From Zunongwangia mangrovi (GTDB taxonomy: Bacteria > Bacteroidota > Bacteroidia > Flavobacteriales > Flavobacteriaceae), in the NCBI RefSeq assembly GCF_900112105.1, contig NZ_FOKV01000005.1:62001-126000 (forward strand): DNA of 64,000 bases, given 5' to 3'. A program made the translations under genes and the position numbers. Below are positions 62,331-64,000 of the stretch, one piece after another (positions within the stretch are counted from its first letter, which is position 1; each line of letters starts with the position of its first letter). Below the pieces are notes generated by a model that worked only from the letters and a program-made list of their open reading frames with translations, was not told the DNA's origin and made no database searches.

Positions 62331-63292
62331 TATTTCTTTGGTTTATAATTTGCGTTATTAAAAATTGTTTCAGCATCTGCCTGCAACATTTGTTTTACAG
62401 AAACTTCGTTTTTATCCATATACGATTTTACCATTTGCCAACCAATATACTGCCCCAGTCTGTCGGGAGTTTCTGCATCTAATGACAAATAAAATTTAGA
62501 AAATGGTGCAGGGTATAAAAATCGAGGTGCTAAATTAGAATCTGTATCAAAAATAAGCTCATTATCTACAAAATATCGCCAGATCATTTCTTCGTTATCT
62601 TCAGCAAATTGCCATTGCGATTCAGTATAACCAATTTTACGCCAATTTGTTTGCTGTGGAAGCCAAATGTCTTTTAAATACAATAGCTTGCCAAAATAGA
62701 TCATCTGCGCTAAAAAAGTCCTGGATTTTGCACGCGGAACATACTTTTCAGCAATACTATTTGCCGCATCTGGCACAATTTGATCTTTGGTAAAATTCCG
62801 CTTAAAATATTCAACGATACCAATATAGAATTTATGGTCTTCACCAAGATAGGTATCCAGCGACACAAAAAGATAATCGCCGGTATAAATTGTTTTATTT
62901 TTATAATCTACTTCTGAAGTCACCGTAATTACATCGGGCGCTTTAAACTCTGGAAAATAATATTTTACATGTTGAAAAAGTGAATAAAACTCATCTTCAG
63001 ATTCGCTAAAATCGGCATACTTTTTTGCTACTTCCCGGTTAATTTCCAGCTGAATCGTATCCTTCATTTTATTGATCCAAACACTATCGGGATACTGCTG
63101 CGGAAATAGATAAGGAAAATCATTTTTTAACTGCGGAAGATCTTTTGGTGAAGCTTCAGCAAAAAGCCTGTCAAAACGTGTAATATCAAAATCTACATCA
63201 ACTTTAGCTATTTCCTGCTCCTTTTTTGATGCAGAATCACACGAAATTAGACTTAGAAATAGAAAAAAGGCAAATAAAATTCTCTTCATCAT
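62330..63292 (-). CDS. gldB: Gliding motility lipoprotein GldB
   Basis: It is a 320-aa lipoprotein with signal MMKRILFAFFLFLSLISC (Cys18). It matches GldB by DVDFDITRFDRLFAEASP, FPYLFPQQYPDSVW, GDYLFVSLDTYLGEDHKFY and the GQYIGWQMVKSYM segment. GldB is required for gliding motility in F. johnsoniae. The gene is upstream of gldC and divergent from nadE. Confidence 0.94.
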   Translation of the reverse strand: MMKRILFAFFLFLSLISCDSASKKEQEIAKVDVDFDITRFDRLFAEASPKDLPQLKNDFPYLFPQQYPDSVWINKMKDTIQLEINREVAKKYADFSESEDEFYSLFQHVKYYFPEFKAPDVITVTSEVDYKNKTIYTGDYLFVSLDTYLGEDHKFYIGIVEYFKRNFTKDQIVPDAANSIAEKYVPRAKSRTFLAQMIYFGKLLYLKDIWLPQQTNWRKIGYTESQWQFAEDNEEMIWRYFVDNELIFDTDSNLAPRFLYPAPFSKFYLSLDAETPDRLGQYIGWQMVKSYMDKNEVSVKQMLQADAETIFNNANYKPKK

Positions 63293-63353
63293 AAGCTTTT
63301 GTCAAAAATCACGGGTTTTGGCTTTTGCCCTTTTATTAATAATGTTTAAGTAT

Positions 63354-63361
63354 TAGATTTG
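63354..63361 (+). promoter_or_regulatory. TAnnTTTG -7 box of nadE
   Basis: TAGATTTG is 40 bp before the ATG at 63402. The nearest TTTTG lies 26 bp upstream, longer than usual. Confidence 0.5.
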
Positions 63362-63401
63362 TGTGCAAAGGTATTATTTACAAACTAATTCACCCAACAT
63401 T

Positions 63402-64000
63402 ATGCAAACCACAAAAGTAATCGATCACATTGTAAACTGGTTAAAGGACTATGCTAAAAACGCCAAAATGAACGGATTTGTTGTTGGGGTGAGTGGCGGA
63501 ATCGATTCAGCTGTAACTTCAACACTTTGTGCAAAAACGGGTTTAAATGTTTTGGTTTTAGAAATGCCTATTCACCAGGATCCTTCTCACGTTAGCCGTG
63601 CACAAAAACATATTGCTTCTCTAAAAGAACGATTTTCGAATGTTAGCAGCGAACGTGTAGATCTTACGCCGGTTTTCGAAAGCTTTCGAAGTGCTTTACC
63701 AGAAGTTGAAGCATCTGCCAATGTAGACCTAAGTTTAGCAAATTCTCGAGCGCGTTTAAGAATGACTACTTTGTACTATTTCGCCGGATTGCATAAGTAT
63801 TTGGTTGGCGGTACCGGGAATAAAGTTGAAGATTTTGGCGTTGGTTTTTACACAAAATATGGTGATGGCGGTGTAGATCTTAGCCCAATCGCAGATCTTA
63901 TGAAAAGTGAGGTTTATGCATTAGGAAAAGAATTGGAGGTAATCGAAGACATTATGATCGCCGCACCAAGTGATGGTTTATTTGGTGATAGCCGAAGTGA
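63402..64000 (+). CDS. nadE: NAD(+) synthase, 5' part
   Basis: It amidates deamido-NAD to NAD with ATP. The window ends inside the gene after about 199 codons. The start is ATG 63402 (MQTTKVIDHIVNWLK). The PP-loop is VVGVSGGIDSAV, followed by the typical RARLRMTTLYYFAG, VGGTGNKVEDFGVGFYTKYGDGGVDLSPIADLMKSEVYALG and APSDGL. No N-terminal glutaminase domain is fused, so it is the short NadE type, using ammonia or a separate amidotransferase. Confidence 0.95.
   Translation, partial: MQTTKVIDHIVNWLKDYAKNAKMNGFVVGVSGGIDSAVTSTLCAKTGLNVLVLEMPIHQDPSHVSRAQKHIASLKERFSNVSSERVDLTPVFESFRSALPEVEASANVDLSLANSRARLRMTTLYYFAGLHKYLVGGTGNKVEDFGVGFYTKYGDGGVDLSPIADLMKSEVYALGKELEVIEDIMIAAPSDGLFGDSRS

Overview
The window looks like an ordinary chromosomal segment of a low-GC marine-type Bacteroidota of the family Flavobacteriaceae. 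Evidence: gliding genes gldB and gldC, a type IX secretion type-B sorting domain, a SusC/SusD pair, many lipoproteins, fused SecDF, an archaeal-type prolyl-tRNA synthetase, and promoters of the Bacteroidota form TTG-N19..22-TAnnTTTG. I cannot name the species. I see no phage, insertion sequence, CRISPR array or defence island.

Layout. 1-5691: 3' end of an Fe-S photolyase/cryptochrome, a tiny stress-type membrane protein, a short-chain dehydrogenase, two lipoproteins, a lone kynureninase and an O-methyltransferase. 5685-12935 (minus): PAP2 phosphatase, TatA, a secreted M1 peptidase, a DUF6702-like protein, then four tandem paralogues with a carboxypeptidase-regulatory-like domain. 13050-14674: pepE-glsA operon. 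14752-15363 (minus): two identical tRNA-Glu genes and rpsT behind one good promoter. 15391-21696: proS, a low-complexity Tyr/Gly/Trp and Ser/Arg-rich lipoprotein, a FadL-like porin, and a T9SS-B cargo protein. 21832-25691: folE, cysS, yidD, lgt and a DUF192 lipoprotein. 26117-34042: secDF, mdh, gyrB (minus), DUF2911 (plus), queE (minus). 34249-42747: SusD/SusC pair, two peptidoglycan peptidases (dacB, LD-carboxypeptidase), a lipoprotein, and a lipoprotein-type inorganic pyrophosphatase.

43350-58976 (minus) is a compact division and cell-wall (dcw) cluster in the order mraZ-rsmH-ftsL-ftsI-murE-mraY-murD-ftsW-murG-murC-ftsQ-ftsA-ftsZ. murF and ddl are not in it. It makes the lipid-linked peptidoglycan precursor (meso-DAP type, from the DNPR motif of MurE) and the divisome proteins that polymerise it at mid-cell. 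59268-64000: an alpha/beta hydrolase, engB, two hypotheticals, a REP-like doublet, gldC-gldB, and the 5' part of nadE.

The most interesting signals are regulatory or repetitive. Three GTGG(T/G)AA repeats at an exact 10-bp period overlap the mraZ promoter and fit an MraZ operator. At 61851-61954 an inverted REP-like pair has a 21-bp palindrome placed in the loop of one arm. The four-gene paralogue array at 9585-12935 is translationally coupled in part and of unknown role. I found no convincing undescribed multi-gene defence or mobile system.
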